Below are positions 26,438 through 36,487 of a stretch of 56,452 bases of DNA, in pieces. This DNA is from a bacterium HR17. GTDB lineage: Bacteria > Armatimonadota > Fervidibacteria > Fervidibacterales > Fervidibacteraceae. The stretch is taken from the NCBI GenBank assembly GCA_002898575.1, contig BEHT01000023.1, positions 1-56,452 on the forward strand, read 5' to 3'. The notes under the pieces are model-generated. The model was given only the letters and a program-made list of their open reading frames with translations. It had not been told where the DNA came from and made no database searches. Made by a program: the position numbers and the translations under genes. Within the stretch, counting starts at the first letter, position 1, and each line of letters opens with the position of its first letter.

Positions 26438-27814
26438 TCAATTTTGCCACGCGCTCGGCGGTGTGCTTGTGACTTCCGGCGCCGCGCCGATGAGGAACCC
26501 TTGCGGGTTCACTGCGGTTAGCCGCACCGGTAGGGCAGCCCCGATGGGCACCGGACGGTCGGTAACCCAGCGGACTCGTAGATAGTTATCCGTCAAGCCC
26601 GATAGTTCAAACCCATCGGGCAAACGCGGGTCGCCGAGGGGGCGACAGGTTTCCACCAACACAATCCGTGTCGTCCCGACAAAGCGTTGGGCGAACTGGT
26701 GCCAGAGTTGCTTGCCCACTGCAATGAGGGTAGCAGCGCGGGACTCTGCCACTTCGGGCGGGACTGTCGGGCGCATCTTTGCCGCTGCTGTGCCAGGTCG
26801 GACCGAATAGCGGAAAACATGCAGGTGCATAAACCCGATGTCCTGCACAAATGCCACCGTGTTGGCAAACTGTTCGTCGGTTTCGCCCGGAAAACCGACC
26901 ATCACATCGGTCGTGAAGGCGGCGTCAGGCATGAAGTGCCGAAAGGTGTCAACGAGTTGCCGAAAGTAGGCACGGTCATGACCCCGCCCCATCGCTTGGA
27001 GCAGAGCGTCGTCACCAGCCTGCAGTGAAATGTGGAAGTGGCGGCACACTTTGGGCAACGCGGCGCAGGTGCGGGCGAACGGTTCGTCCAAGTCGCGCGG
27101 ATCTAACGAACTGAGCCGCAGGCGGTATAGCCCGTCAAGGTCATGCAACCGTTGCAGGAGGTCGGTCAACCGCAGCCCCCATTCGCGCCCCCACAGCGTC
27201 AGACAAACGCCCGTCAACACGATTTCGCGAAAGCCTAACTCGTTGACGAGTTCAGCCGCTTCGTCCAGCACTTGGCTCAGGGGTTTGCTGCGCGGCTGAC
27301 CGCGCGTGAACGGGATGACGCAGAAGGTGCAAAACTTGTCGCAACCTTCCTGCACCTTCAGAAAAGCGCGGGCGCGTTCGTGAACGCTGTCACCTGGTTC
27401 GTCCAGCAACGGTTGGGCGTAAGGCAACGGGTCGGAGATAAGCGGGCTGAAGCGACGGCGGCGTTCTTCCACTAAATCGGCGATGCGCTCTGCCAACTCG
27501 GGTTTGTCGCCATTGCCCACCATTAAGTCGGCACACTCTATGCGGGTGCCCCGTTGCAACAACAGTTCAGCGGCGCACCCGGTAAGGACAATGACCCCGT
27601 GCGGGGCGATGCGCCGAGCGCGAGCGACCAACTTGCGTGACTTGGCTTCAGCGACATGCGTGACCGCGCACGAGTTGATGATGACGACATCCGCCGGTGC
27701 ACCGAAGGGCACCTGCCGGAAACCCCGCGCCTGGAGCGCCCGCGCCAATTGCCAACTGTCATACTGGTTGACCTTGCAGCCTAAAGTGGCGATCGCGAAT
27801 GTCGGCGGCGACAT
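26438..27814 (-). CDS. mtaB: tRNA t6A37 methylthiotransferase MtaB
   Basis: 458 aa. Two Fe-S clusters: Cys13, Cys49 and Cys80 in the N-terminal UPF0004 domain, and the radical-SAM triad CDKFCTFC (158-165). A TRAM domain lies at the C-terminus (about 370-440). The MtaB-like opening TLGCKVNQYDS separates it from MiaB. It makes ms2t6A37 in tRNAs reading ANN codons. ATG 27814 has CGGAGGTG upstream; the frame extends much further upstream but overlaps the divergent gene. Confidence 0.93.
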   Translation of the reverse strand: MSPPTFAIATLGCKVNQYDSWQLARALQARGFRQVPFGAPADVVIINSCAVTHVAEAKSRKLVARARRIAPHGVIVLTGCAAELLLQRGTRIECADLMVGNGDKPELAERIADLVEERRRRFSPLISDPLPYAQPLLDEPGDSVHERARAFLKVQEGCDKFCTFCVIPFTRGQPRSKPLSQVLDEAAELVNELGFREIVLTGVCLTLWGREWGLRLTDLLQRLHDLDGLYRLRLSSLDPRDLDEPFARTCAALPKVCRHFHISLQAGDDALLQAMGRGHDRAYFRQLVDTFRHFMPDAAFTTDVMVGFPGETDEQFANTVAFVQDIGFMHLHVFRYSVRPGTAAAKMRPTVPPEVAESRAATLIAVGKQLWHQFAQRFVGTTRIVLVETCRPLGDPRLPDGFELSGLTDNYLRVRWVTDRPVPIGAALPVRLTAVNPQGFLIGAAPEVTSTPPSAWQN

Positions 27815-27871
27815 GACAGCACCTCCGCATCGCCAAAGTATGCCGCATTCTGCCAAACGGGCGGGTGAAAA

Positions 27872-27894
27872 TTGACGGCTTATCTGCCGATAAG
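27872..27894 (+). promoter_or_regulatory. Possible -35 box and CTTATC/GATAAG palindrome
   Basis: TTGACG (27872-27877) is followed by CTTATC-TGCC-GATAAG (27879-27894). The spacing would put a -10 at 27895, but TAGTGG there is poor. It could be an operator for either divergent gene. Confidence 0.3.
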
Positions 27895-28033
27895 TAGTGG
27901 CTGGGAGATGACCACCGACCTGAAAGGGGCATGGACATCGTGCCGACGGTGAGCGAAGACAATGGCTTCCGATAAGGGGCGCCGGGGTGTCGCTCAAGCA
28001 GCCCCGGCGTTTCTGAGGAACGGTGACCTGCAA

Positions 28034-28909
28034 ATGGACTTGCGTTTGGGTGACCTTTACGATTTGGTCGTGCGCGTCGTGGATGAACGGCTGCGCCAAT
28101 GGCGGCTAAACGGAAGTGGTCTCCCCGCCGGCGACGCCGAGCCAAACTCGCTCACCGTCCCCTCGCGCAGCGAGACCGGTCAAACGCCGCCGTCTGAATG
28201 GCAAGCCCTCGCGCAACAGTTGGGTGAGGTGGTGGCTTTACAAAGACAAGTTTTAGCGGCTCTCCTCCAATATCAGCAGCGCACGGAAGCGCTTTTAGAC
28301 GAGTTAGCGGGTGCGCTGGCACAACTGCTGGGGCATCAACGCGGCGACAGCAGGCATCTTCCGACCGCTTCCGGCGGGGAGACGGAAACAGTGCCCCCAC
28401 CGCGCAGCGTTAAGGACGGAGCGAGTCAGACTGAAAAGCCTTCGGCTTATCCGTCGGCGTTAGCGCCGTCAGTGGAGCCAGCAGTCTATGTGCCTGCGGG
28501 AGAGGCAACGGTGCCTCCTGCCGAGGCAGTGGACGGGGCATCGGTGAACTGGGCGGAACTCCTCGTCACTTACCTGCAGCAAGCCGTGGGCGTCCAAGTC
28601 CAATACTTGCGGGAGCGGCAAATGCCCGCGACGCTGGAAGCGGGCGGGGGGAAAGTCTTGGTTGGGGAAGCCCTCCGCAACGGGCAGGCGGTGACCATCG
28701 CCGCCCTCCACAAAGACCACATCACCGCCCCTGATGTCAGCATCTTCTATAACGCCATCATCAAACCCCTGCGCGCGTCTGTGACTGAGCCGGTGATCGG
28801 GGTCGTGATCGGGCAGCAATTTGACCCCAAAGCCGACCGCGTCGCTTACGCCCACGAGCTCATCGCCCTGACCATAGCAGACCTGCTGTCCAAAGGCGCA
28901 GCGAGTTGA
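28034..28909 (+). CDS. Unknown coiled-coil protein with conserved-looking C-terminal domain
   Basis: 291 aa; I do not recognise a family. The first ~25 residues (MDLRLGDLYDLVVRVVDERL) and the region about 55-105 ('QQLGEVVALQRQVLAALLQY') are predicted helices, likely a coiled coil. About 110-185 is Pro/Ala/Ser-rich and disordered. The last ~100 residues form a compact alpha/beta domain ('VGEALRNGQAVTIAALHKDH', 'PVIGVVIGQQFDPKADRVAY'). No signal peptide. ATG 28034 has GGTGA upstream; ATG 27962 is an alternative. It sits alone before gatB with its own promoter gap. Confidence 0.6.
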   Translation: MDLRLGDLYDLVVRVVDERLRQWRLNGSGLPAGDAEPNSLTVPSRSETGQTPPSEWQALAQQLGEVVALQRQVLAALLQYQQRTEALLDELAGALAQLLGHQRGDSRHLPTASGGETETVPPPRSVKDGASQTEKPSAYPSALAPSVEPAVYVPAGEATVPPAEAVDGASVNWAELLVTYLQQAVGVQVQYLRERQMPATLEAGGGKVLVGEALRNGQAVTIAALHKDHITAPDVSIFYNAIIKPLRASVTEPVIGVVIGQQFDPKADRVAYAHELIALTIADLLSKGAAS

Positions 28910-28929
28910 CCGTTCGCTCTGCCGACGCG

Positions 28930-28958
28930 GTGACGGGAAGCCCCAAAGCGGCTATAAT
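28930..28958 (+). promoter_or_regulatory. gatB-cvpA promoter
   Basis: GTGACG (28930-28935), a 17-base spacer, then a consensus TATAAT (28953-28958). Transcription would start near 28965, leaving a leader of about 65 bases before the TTG start of gatB. Confidence 0.7.
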
Positions 28959-29030
28959 TGCCCCTGCGCGTTGAATTTCCTGCGACTCGGTGTGTTTCTG
29001 CGGGATTCCGCCTGAAGGTGGTGACATAAG

Positions 29031-30491
29031 TTGGCAGAGTGGGAACCGGTCATTGGGTTGGAAATCCATGCCGAGTTGGCGACGAAGAGCAAAGTGTTTT
29101 GCCGTTGTCCGGTGACTTGGAACGCGCCGCCCAACACGGCGACCTGCCCTGTTTGCTTAGGCTTTCCCGGCGTTTTGCCCGTCGTTAACGAGAAGGCGGC
29201 GGAAAATGTCCTCAAAGTCGCGCTGGCGCTCAACTGCCGTATCAACTCACCCAGCATCTTTGAGCGGAAAAACTACTACTATCCCGACCTGCCCAAAGGC
29301 TACCAGATTTCGCAAAAGCGTTTGCCCATCGGTTACGACGGTTGGTTGGACATTACTGTCAACGGCGCGACGAAGCGCGTCCGCATCGCCGATGTTCACC
29401 TTGAGGAAGACACCGCTCGTTCCGTGCACGGCGAGGAAGCAGGCGACCCGACGGCGTCGCTCATTGACTTCAACCGCAGTGGCATCCCGTTGTGTGAAAT
29501 CATCACCTGCCCAGACATGAACTCATTGGACGAACTGGACACTTTCATGGCAGAGTTGCGCCAGTTGCTGCTTTACTTGGGCGTTTCCGAATGCCGCATG
29601 GAGCGGGGGCAACTGCGGTTTGAAGCGTCTGTCTCGTTGCGCCCCAAAGGTAGCGACCAACTGGGCACCCGCGTGGAGATCAAAAACCTGAACAGTTTCC
29701 GCGCCGTCTTGGGTGCCGTGGAGGCGGAAATCCGCCGGCAGACGGACCTCCTGAGCAAGGGCGGTGTCGTCCGACAACAGACGATGCTGTGGAACGAAAC
29801 GATGAAAATCACCGAGCCGATGCGCACGAAGGAGACAGCCCACGATTACCGCTACTTTCCGGAGCCCGACCTTGTGCCCATCGTTGTCACGCCGGCGTGG
29901 CTGGAGCGGTTGAAAGCGGAATTGCCCGAACTGCCCAAGCAACGACTGGAACGGTTTGTGCGCCAGTATGCGGTGGGGGAAGCAGAAGCGCGGTGGCTGA
30001 CCGCTGCGCCGGCGATCGCGGATTACTTTGAGACGGCGACCAAAGTCTGCGGCGACGCCAAATCTGTCGCCAACTGGATGATGGGCGACCTTCAAGGGCT
30101 GCTCAACGACGCCGGCAAGGGCTGGGACGAGTGCCCGGTTCCGCCGGAACATCTGGGCGAAATGGTGACGCTAATGCGCGACGGCGTGATCAGCGTCCGC
30201 ATCGCAAAGGATGTGCTCAAAGAGATGTTTGCGACAGGCAAATCGGCGCGCCGCATCGTAGAGGAGCGGGGTTGGGTGCAAATCACCGACGAAGCCGCAC
30301 TGCGCCGCCTCGCCGAAGCGATCGTCGCCGCCAACCCCAAAGCGGTGCAAGAGTTTCAGTCCGGCAACGAGAAGGTGCTGGGCTTTTTCGTCGGACAACT
30401 GATGAGGGCGACGCAGGGGAAAGCCAATCCGCAACTGGCGAACCGGCTGGTGAGAGAGGTGTTGAGCCAACTCGCCCCTCAAAAGGGGTGA
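29031..30491 (+). CDS. gatB: Asp/Glu-tRNA amidotransferase subunit B
   Basis: 486 aa. Subunit B of GatCAB, which amidates misacylated Glu-tRNA-Gln and Asp-tRNA-Asn. It opens with WEPVIGLEIHAEL, followed by the family motif KNYYYPDLPKGYQISQ and a C-terminal YqeY-like helical tail for tRNA binding. Zinc-site cysteines lie in 'KVFCRCPV' and 'TCPVCLG'. The start is TTG with AAGGTGGTG seven bases upstream. gatA and gatC are elsewhere. Its stop overlaps the next ATG by one base. Confidence 0.97.
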   Translation: MAEWEPVIGLEIHAELATKSKVFCRCPVTWNAPPNTATCPVCLGFPGVLPVVNEKAAENVLKVALALNCRINSPSIFERKNYYYPDLPKGYQISQKRLPIGYDGWLDITVNGATKRVRIADVHLEEDTARSVHGEEAGDPTASLIDFNRSGIPLCEIITCPDMNSLDELDTFMAELRQLLLYLGVSECRMERGQLRFEASVSLRPKGSDQLGTRVEIKNLNSFRAVLGAVEAEIRRQTDLLSKGGVVRQQTMLWNETMKITEPMRTKETAHDYRYFPEPDLVPIVVTPAWLERLKAELPELPKQRLERFVRQYAVGEAEARWLTAAPAIADYFETATKVCGDAKSVANWMMGDLQGLLNDAGKGWDECPVPPEHLGEMVTLMRDGVISVRIAKDVLKEMFATGKSARRIVEERGWVQITDEAALRRLAEAIVAANPKAVQEFQSGNEKVLGFFVGQLMRATQGKANPQLANRLVREVLSQLAPQKG

Positions 30492-30985
30492 TGGGTGTGA
30501 CTTGGTTGGACATCCTTTGCTTGCTGCTGGTCTTAGCCGTCGCCAGCGTCGCCAGCTGGCAAGGAACGCTGCGGACAACCGTCGCGCTGGTCGGGTTCTA
30601 CTTCGGCGGCAAACTGACGCTGTTTCTCGCCCGACGCTTGGCGCACATCGTCCATTGGCACGCAGACCCGCACATCAACGCGGCGCTCCTGTTCACCGTC
30701 GTCTTCGTTTTTGTGGCGGTGCTCGTCATCGTCGCCGCTTACCTCATTGAGCAACTGACGCAGTTCAGTCTGGAAGAAGCCGACCACTTGGTGGCGTTCC
30801 CGCTGGGGTTGGTGTTGGGCATGACCTTGGTCCACTGGGTCGTACAGGTGTTGGCGTGGGGTTATGCCGACAACCCATCGTTCATCCTGTTGATGAACAA
30901 TTCGCCCATCGCCCGCGAACTACTGACTTTTCAGGCGACAAAGGGGGCTATCGCGCGCCTGTTCCAATGGTCCCAGTCACCGTGA
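30491..30985 (+). CDS. CvpA family membrane protein
   Basis: 164 aa. Four hydrophobic segments (about 4-22, 30-50, 64-88, 103-121), beginning with 'WLDILCLLLVLAVASVASWQ', which fits the CvpA (colicin V production) family. The gene overlaps gatB by one base (TGATG), so it is translated from the same message. Family function is poorly defined. A frame starting at 30131 that includes it is only read-through of gatB. Confidence 0.75.
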   Translation: MGVTWLDILCLLLVLAVASVASWQGTLRTTVALVGFYFGGKLTLFLARRLAHIVHWHADPHINAALLFTVVFVFVAVLVIVAAYLIEQLTQFSLEEADHLVAFPLGLVLGMTLVHWVVQVLAWGYADNPSFILLMNNSPIARELLTFQATKGAIARLFQWSQSP

Positions 30986-30995
30986 GCGCATGCCC

Positions 30996-31024
30996 TTGAC
31001 ATGGGAGCGGCGTCTCGTTAAACT
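30996..31024 (+). promoter_or_regulatory. Promoter of the ribosomal superoperon (rpsL)
   Basis: A perfect TTGACA (30996-31001), 17-base spacer and TAAACT (31019-31024). Start of transcription near 31031 gives a leader of about 110 bases before rpsL. It is the best promoter seen before the str/S10/spc/alpha run. Confidence 0.8.
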
Positions 31025-31141
31025 TTGAAGCCGCTGTCGCTGCTGTCCAGCGAACGACGGAAGCCTCGGCGCAGGGGAGACCCGAACTGATCTTGGGCAA
31101 CAGCATTTTTGTGTGTCGTCGGTTAGGAGGCTGAAAGGTGC

Positions 31142-31570
31142 ATGCCGACCATCAACCAGTTAGTGCGTCACGGGCGCGAGCGAAAAAAGAAACGGACACG
31201 GACATTGGCGCTCAAATGGCGCTACAACTCGCTCAAGGGCGCATACAAATACGACCCTGCGGGCGCGCCGATGATGCGGGGCGTCTGTTTGGTCGTGCGC
31301 ACAATGACGCCCAAAAAACCCAACTCGGCGTTGCGCAAAATCGCCAAAGTGCGGCTGTCCAACCGGCGCGTGGTCATCGCCTACATCCCCGGTGAAGGGC
31401 ACAACTTGCAGGAGCACAGCACTGTCTTGGTGCGGGGTGGGCGTGTGAAAGACCTGCCTGGTGTCCGCTACAAAGTCATTCGCGGGGCATTGGATGCCGC
31501 TGGCGTGCAAAACCGTAAAAAATCCCGCTCCCGTTACGGGACGAAGCGGGAACGCAAAGCCAGCAAGTAA
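31142..31570 (+). CDS. rpsL: Ribosomal protein S12
   Basis: 142 aa. Small-subunit protein at the decoding centre. The streptomycin-region motif [11 protein letters not shown] and the aspartate-bearing '[18 protein letters not shown]' are intact, so no resistance-type change is seen. Starts with [12 protein letters not shown], preceded by TTAGGAGGCTG. First gene of the superoperon, followed by rpsG and fusA as usual. Confidence 0.98.
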   Translation: MPTINQLVRHGRERKKKRTRTLALKWRYNSLKGAYKYDPAGAPMMRGVCLVVRTMTPKKPNSALRKIAKVRLSNRRVVIAYIPGEGHNLQEHSTVLVRGGRVKDLPGVRYKVIRGALDAAGVQNRKKSRSRYGTKRERKASK

Positions 31571-31592
31571 GGCGCGTTTGAGGTGAATCGGT

Positions 31593-32099
31593 ATGCCGCG
31601 ACGCGGGTTTGTGCCCAGACGCGAAGTCGTTCCCGACCCGATCTATCGCAGCAAGCTACTGCAACGGCTCATCAACAAGGTCATGGAAAAGGGCAAAAAG
31701 AGCCAAGCGGAACGCATCGTCTACGGCGCGCTCCAGTTGATTCACGAGGCAACGAAGCGCAACCCGTTGGAAGTTTTGACAGAAGCCGTCAAAAACTGCA
31801 TCCCGTTGGTGGAGACGCGTCCGCGCCGTGTCGGTGGAGCGACCTATCAAGTGCCCATTGAGGTGCGCCCTGCCCGCCGCGTTAGTTTGGCGCTGCGATG
31901 GATCGTGAACGCGGCGCGCGACCGCGATCGCCGTGAAGTTGCCAACTTTTTCCGCAGCCCGCACGCCAAAACGATGGCGCATCAGTTAGCGCTGGAACTG
32001 ATTGAAGCCGCTCAGGGTCGGGGCGGTGCAGTGCGCATGAAAGAAGAGACCCATCGCATCGCCGAAGCCAACCGAGCTTTCGCCCATTATCGCTGGTAA
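31593..32099 (+). CDS. rpsG: Ribosomal protein S7
   Basis: 168 aa, a little over the usual 156. Nucleates assembly of the 30S head by binding the 3' domain of 16S rRNA. Recognised by MPRRGFVPRREV, 'VYGALQLI', 'NCIPLVETRPRRVGGATYQV' and 'RWIVNAARDR'. GAGGTGA precedes the ATG. Lies 22 bases after rpsL. Confidence 0.98.
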   Translation: MPRRGFVPRREVVPDPIYRSKLLQRLINKVMEKGKKSQAERIVYGALQLIHEATKRNPLEVLTEAVKNCIPLVETRPRRVGGATYQVPIEVRPARRVSLALRWIVNAARDRDRREVANFFRSPHAKTMAHQLALELIEAAQGRGGAVRMKEETHRIAEANRAFAHYRW

Positions 32100-32284
32100 G
32101 GGCGATACCCTTTCCCTCGGCGGCAGCCCTTCTCGTGAACTTGGCAGGGGTGCCTTTATGCGCTTCACAGAGGCGACGAGGTTAACACAAAGTTGAAAGC
32201 GCAATGATGCGGGGGCACGGCAGTGACGGTATTTTCAGCCAGACGCTCGTCGGAACAAATCGCAGTCGCATGGAGGGACTTACG

Positions 32285-34423
32285 ATGACGGACGCTAAAT
32301 TTCCGCTGGACAAAACGCGCAACATCGGCATCGCCGCCCATATTGACGCCGGGAAAACGACGACGACGGAACGCATCCTGTTCTACACAGGGCGCGTCCA
32401 TCGCATCGGCAGCGTGGACGAGGGGACAGCGACGATGGACTGGATGCCGCAGGAAAAAGAGCGGGGCATCACCATCGTCGCGGCGGCGACTTCGTGTTAT
32501 TGGCGCCGCTTGCGCGACCAAGTTTTGTTCCGCATCAACATCATTGACACGCCAGGGCATGTGGACTTCACCGCCGAAGTGGAGCGTGCCTTGCGGGTGC
32601 TGGATGGGATGGTGGCGGTCTTTTGCGGTGTGGGCGGGGTGGAACCGCAAAGCGAAACGGTGTGGCGCCAAGCCAACAAATATCGCGTCCCGCGCATCGC
32701 GTTCGTCAACAAGTTGGACCGTGTCGGTGCCGACTTTTTCGTCGTCGTTCAACAAATGCGGGAACGATTGGGCACCAACCCCGTCCCCATTCAGTTGCCC
32801 ATCGGGCGCGAGAGCGAGTTTCGCGGCGTCGTGGATTTGATAGAGATGCGGTCAATCTACTGGGTTGACGAGTTTGGGACGCAGATGGAGTTTGGGCCGA
32901 TCCCTGACGAGATGCGAGAAGTGGTCGCTGAATACCGTCAGCGGTTGGTGGAAGTGGCTGCCGAGCAAGACGACGCGCTGATGGAAGCCTACTTTGAACA
33001 AGGCGATTTGACGCCTGAGCAAATCCGACAAGGGTTGCGCAAAGGGACGCTCTCGTTCCGAATCGTGCCTGTTTTGTGCGGGTCCGCGCTGCGCAACAAG
33101 GGCATCCAACCTTTGTTGGACGCCATCTGCGATTTCCTACCGTCCCCGTTGGACATCGGTGTCGTGCAAGGCACAGACCCTCGCACCGCCGAAATCGTTG
33201 AGCGGCGGTTGACAGACGAGGAACCTTTCTGCGCTTTAGCCTTTAAGATTCAGACCGACCCTTATGTCGGTCGGCTCGTCTATGTGCGGATTTATTCGGG
33301 CGTCTTGCGCAAGGGCGAAGCCGTTTACAATCCCGCCAAGGACACGAACGAACGCGTCATGCGCATCCTACGGATGCACGCCAACTACCGCGAGGATGTG
33401 GACGAAGCGCGCGCAGGGGACATCGTGGCGGTCGTCGGTCCAAAAGTAACGATGACCGGTGACACTTTGTGCGACCGCCGTTCCCCCATCCTGTTAGAGC
33501 GCATTGAATTCCCTGAACCCGTTATCTTCCGCGTCATTGAAGCGAAAGACCGCGCCCACGAGGAAAAAATGGTGGAAGCACTGCAAAAGCTGACTGCAGA
33601 AGACCCAACCCTGCGGTTGCGTTACGACCAAGAGACAGGGCAATTGGTGCTGGCGGGGATGGGAGAGTTGCAACTGGAAATTGTGGAAGACCGCCTCCGC
33701 CGCGAGTTCAATGTCCAAGCCCGTTTGGGTAGACCGCAGGTCGCTTACCGTGAGACAATCGTCCGCGAAGCCATTGCCGAAGGGCGTTACATCCGCCAGA
33801 CAGGCGGGCGCGGGCAATACGGTCATGTTTGGTTGCGACTGGAACCGCTGCCGCAAGGGAGCGGCTTTGAGTTCATCAACCAGATCACGGGCGGTGTTAT
33901 CCCGTCCGAATTCATCCCCGCTGTGGAAGCCGGAGTTCGCGAGGCGATGGAGACCGGCGTCTTGGCGGGTTACCCCGTCGTGGATGTGCGCGTGACCCTT
34001 TTTGACGGTTCTTACCACGAGGTGGACAGTAGCGAACTGGCGTTCAAGTTAGCCGCCCAGATCGCCTTTAAAGAAGCCTGCAAGCAGGCGGGCATGATTT
34101 TGCTGGAACCGATCATGGCGCTGGAGGTGCTGATTCCCCGCGAATACCTCGGCGATGTGTTGGGTGACCTCACCGCCCGACGCGCTAAAATTAAAGGCGT
34201 TCAAGAGTTGACGGGAAACGCGGTCATGATTGAAGCGGAGGTGCCGTTGGCAGAAGTCTTCGGCTACGCGACGGCGTTGCGCTCCTTGACGCAGGGACGG
34301 GGTAGTTACACGATGCGTCCCAGCCACTACGAACCGGTCCCTGCCAACTTGGCGGAACGCATTATCCTTGACCGAGGTTACTCTGTCAGCCACCACGCCA
34401 CCAATTTGATCGGTGCGCGGTAA
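32285..34423 (+). CDS. fusA: Elongation factor G
   Basis: 712 aa. Translocase GTPase of the ribosome. P-loop in [15 protein letters not shown] (18-32), switch region KERGITI, G3 DTPGHVDF with the catalytic His, and NKLD for guanine recognition are all canonical. Domains II-V follow, including '[14 protein letters not shown]' in domain IV. ATG 32285 has GGAGGGA seven bases upstream. It lies 186 bases after rpsG. tuf, which usually follows, is missing: the next gene is rpsJ. A second, divergent EF-G lies 5.5 kb downstream. Confidence 0.98.
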   Translation: MTDAKFPLDKTRNIGIAAHIDAGKTTTTERILFYTGRVHRIGSVDEGTATMDWMPQEKERGITIVAAATSCYWRRLRDQVLFRINIIDTPGHVDFTAEVERALRVLDGMVAVFCGVGGVEPQSETVWRQANKYRVPRIAFVNKLDRVGADFFVVVQQMRERLGTNPVPIQLPIGRESEFRGVVDLIEMRSIYWVDEFGTQMEFGPIPDEMREVVAEYRQRLVEVAAEQDDALMEAYFEQGDLTPEQIRQGLRKGTLSFRIVPVLCGSALRNKGIQPLLDAICDFLPSPLDIGVVQGTDPRTAEIVERRLTDEEPFCALAFKIQTDPYVGRLVYVRIYSGVLRKGEAVYNPAKDTNERVMRILRMHANYREDVDEARAGDIVAVVGPKVTMTGDTLCDRRSPILLERIEFPEPVIFRVIEAKDRAHEEKMVEALQKLTAEDPTLRLRYDQETGQLVLAGMGELQLEIVEDRLRREFNVQARLGRPQVAYRETIVREAIAEGRYIRQTGGRGQYGHVWLRLEPLPQGSGFEFINQITGGVIPSEFIPAVEAGVREAMETGVLAGYPVVDVRVTLFDGSYHEVDSSELAFKLAAQIAFKEACKQAGMILLEPIMALEVLIPREYLGDVLGDLTARRAKIKGVQELTGNAVMIEAEVPLAEVFGYATALRSLTQGRGSYTMRPSHYEPVPANLAERIILDRGYSVSHHATNLIGAR

Positions 34424-34488
34424 AATGGCGATGCCTCACCAAGTGCCGTCCATGCGGTGTTGAAGGTCTGAAGCGAGGGCGAAAGAGC

Positions 34489-34800
34489 ATGCCAGCCGAG
34501 CAACGTATCCGTATCAAACTCAAAGCCTTTGACCATCGCGTCTTGGACGAATCGGCGAAAGAAATCGTCACGACGGCGCGGGCGACGGGCGCTCGGGTTA
34601 AAGGTCCTATCCCGCTGCCGACAGACCGTCATGTTTACTGCGTCATTCGCTCGCCTTTCATTGACAAGGAAAGCATGGAGCATTTTGAGTTGCGGGTGCA
34701 CAAACGCCTCATTGACATCTTGGATGTCAAGCCCGAAACCGTGGATGCGCTGCGCCGGTTGAACTTACCCAGCGGCGTGGACATTGAAATCAAACTGTGA
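34489..34800 (+). CDS. rpsJ: Ribosomal protein S10
   Basis: 103 aa. 30S head protein that also serves antitermination as NusE. '[20 protein letters not shown]', GPIPLPT and '[20 protein letters not shown]' are diagnostic. It opens the S10 block directly after fusA, with no separate promoter that I could recognise. Confidence 0.98.
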   Translation: MPAEQRIRIKLKAFDHRVLDESAKEIVTTARATGARVKGPIPLPTDRHVYCVIRSPFIDKESMEHFELRVHKRLIDILDVKPETVDALRRLNLPSGVDIEIKL

Positions 34801-34822
34801 CGTTGGCAAGGAGTGGGCAGAG

Positions 34823-35467
34823 ATGAGCACAGCGACATCGACCGCCGTCACTGGGCTCTTAGGGCGCAAGGTCGGCATGACGACTGTGTTTGACGACGAA
34901 GGTCGGGCAATCCCCGCCACCGTCGTGCGAGCGGGACCGTGTTACATCGTCCAACGGCGGACGCCCGATAAAGACGGTTACGCGGCGGTGCAACTGGGTT
35001 TTGAGGAAATCCCTGAACGCAAGGTCAACAAGCCGATGATGGGGCACTTCAAAAAGGCGGGCGTTAAACCTTGTCGCTTCCTTGAAGAGTTCCGCATCAC
35101 CGCAGAAGCGGAAGTGAAGGTCGGAGATGTCGTGACCGTCGCCATCTTCCAAAAAGGCGATAAAGTGAAAGTGACGGGCGTTTCCAAAGGGCGGGGCTTT
35201 GCCGGTGTCATGAAGCGCTGGGGTTTCGGCGGCTACCCCGATAGCCACGGAGCCCACTTCCATCGCAAACCCGCCTCCCACGGTCCGCAAGGTCCGCAGC
35301 GGGTTATCCCCGGCGCCCGCTTGCCGGGGCACTACGGCAACGAAACAGTTACCGTTCGGGGTGTGACTGTCGTGGATGTCATCCCCGAGCACAACCTGTT
35401 GGTCCTCAAAGGAAGCATCCCTGGTCCAAACGGTGGGTTGGTGCGGATTGAAAGGTTGGAGCGGTGA
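34823..35467 (+). CDS. rplC: Ribosomal protein L3
   Basis: 214 aa. Early assembly protein near the peptidyl-transferase centre. [14 protein letters not shown], '[18 protein letters not shown]' and '[19 protein letters not shown]' carry the conserved loop. ATG 34823 has AAGGAG upstream; a frame beginning at 34784 is read-through of rpsJ. A short Ser/Thr-rich N-terminal extension ([10 protein letters not shown]) precedes the domain. Confidence 0.97.
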   Translation: MSTATSTAVTGLLGRKVGMTTVFDDEGRAIPATVVRAGPCYIVQRRTPDKDGYAAVQLGFEEIPERKVNKPMMGHFKKAGVKPCRFLEEFRITAEAEVKVGDVVTVAIFQKGDKVKVTGVSKGRGFAGVMKRWGFGGYPDSHGAHFHRKPASHGPQGPQRVIPGARLPGHYGNETVTVRGVTVVDVIPEHNLLVLKGSIPGPNGGLVRIERLER

Positions 35468-35508
35468 TTCGGTAGGCACGACGCCGCTGCGGAACGGAGG
35501 GACACAAG

Positions 35509-36153
35509 ATGGAGTTGCCTGTTTACAACTTGGACGGTGAACAAGTCGGCACTTACACCGTGCCCGATGAGTGGTTGGAGGGTGAATTGAACACGGCGCT
35601 GCTGCATCAAGTCGTTGTCGCCCATCTGGCGAACAAGCGACAGGGGACACACGCTACCAAGACACGGGGCGAAGTGCGCGGGGGCGGGCGCAAACCCTGG
35701 TCGCAAAAAGGCACTGGGCGCGCCCGACAAGGTTCTATCCGTGCGCCCCAATGGGTCGGCGGGGGTATCGTGCACGGACCCAAACCCCGCGATTACGACC
35801 AAAAAATCAACAAGCGCATGCGCAAAGCCGCTCTCCGCATGGCGTGGCTGGACAAGGTGCGCAGCGGGCAGGTTTACCTCGTGAACGGCTTGGAGAGCGT
35901 CACCCGACCAAAGACGAAAGTCTTCAAGGTGCTGCTGGAACGCTTGGGGTTGGCTGACCGCAAGGTGCTGCTGTTGCTGCCTGAAAAAAACGAAGCGGTG
36001 CTCAAGTCGGTGGACAACTTACCCAACATAGACCGACTGCCCGCTCTGCAACCGTCCACTTACGATTTGCTCGTGCACACCGCCATCGTCACGACCCCCG
36101 ACGCTTTCGCATCGGTCCTTGAAAGGAGGTTGGCGAAAGTCAATGTCCGGTAA
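35509..36153 (+). CDS. rplD: Ribosomal protein L4
   Basis: 214 aa. Large-subunit protein lining the exit tunnel, with the tunnel loop [20 protein letters not shown] followed by [20 protein letters not shown]. In some bacteria it represses its own operon. GGAGGGA precedes the ATG. Its 3' end overlaps rplW by 11 bases. Confidence 0.97.
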   Translation: MELPVYNLDGEQVGTYTVPDEWLEGELNTALLHQVVVAHLANKRQGTHATKTRGEVRGGGRKPWSQKGTGRARQGSIRAPQWVGGGIVHGPKPRDYDQKINKRMRKAALRMAWLDKVRSGQVYLVNGLESVTRPKTKVFKVLLERLGLADRKVLLLLPEKNEAVLKSVDNLPNIDRLPALQPSTYDLLVHTAIVTTPDAFASVLERRLAKVNVR

Positions 36154-36463
36154 TTTGGACCGCAACCCGTTCACAATTTTAATTGAACCCGTCGTGACAG
36201 AGAAAGCCTTGCGGATTGCGCGGCTCTACAACCAATACACCTTCAAAGTGCGGTTGGACGCGACCAAACCCGAAATCCGCGAGGCGGTGGAGAAAATTTT
36301 TGGCGTCAAGGTCACCAAAGTCAACACGCTGACGGTCAAACCCAAAAAGCGGGGCGAGCGGTGGCGCCATATCCGACCCATCGGGCACACAAGCCGCTGG
36401 AAAAAAGCCATCGTCACGGTCGCCAAAGGACAAACCCTGCCCGTTTACGAGGGTCTGATGTAA
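36143..36463 (+). CDS. rplW: Ribosomal protein L23
   Basis: 106 aa. Sits at the tunnel exit and docks SRP and trigger factor. 'IEPVVTEKALRIARLYNQYT' and 'IREAVEKIFGVKVTKVNTL' are typical. The ATG at 36143 lies inside rplD; AGGAGG is 13 bases upstream, rather far. A TTG at 36119 is in frame but would include that SD. Confidence 0.95.
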   Translation: MSGNLDRNPFTILIEPVVTEKALRIARLYNQYTFKVRLDATKPEIREAVEKIFGVKVTKVNTLTVKPKKRGERWRHIRPIGHTSRWKKAIVTVAKGQTLPVYEGLM

Positions 36464-36487
36464 ATGAGCGAAGGGGTGTGACCACAC

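Noticed and set aside
27815-28099. Extended N-terminus of MtaB
   Set aside because: MtaB begins TLGCKVNQYD near its N-terminus in the family and a strong SD precedes ATG 27814.
30131-30490. Longer CvpA start inside gatB
   Set aside because: The frame there is an Arg/Gly-rich shadow of gatB; the ATG at 30491 gives a normal CvpA N-terminus.
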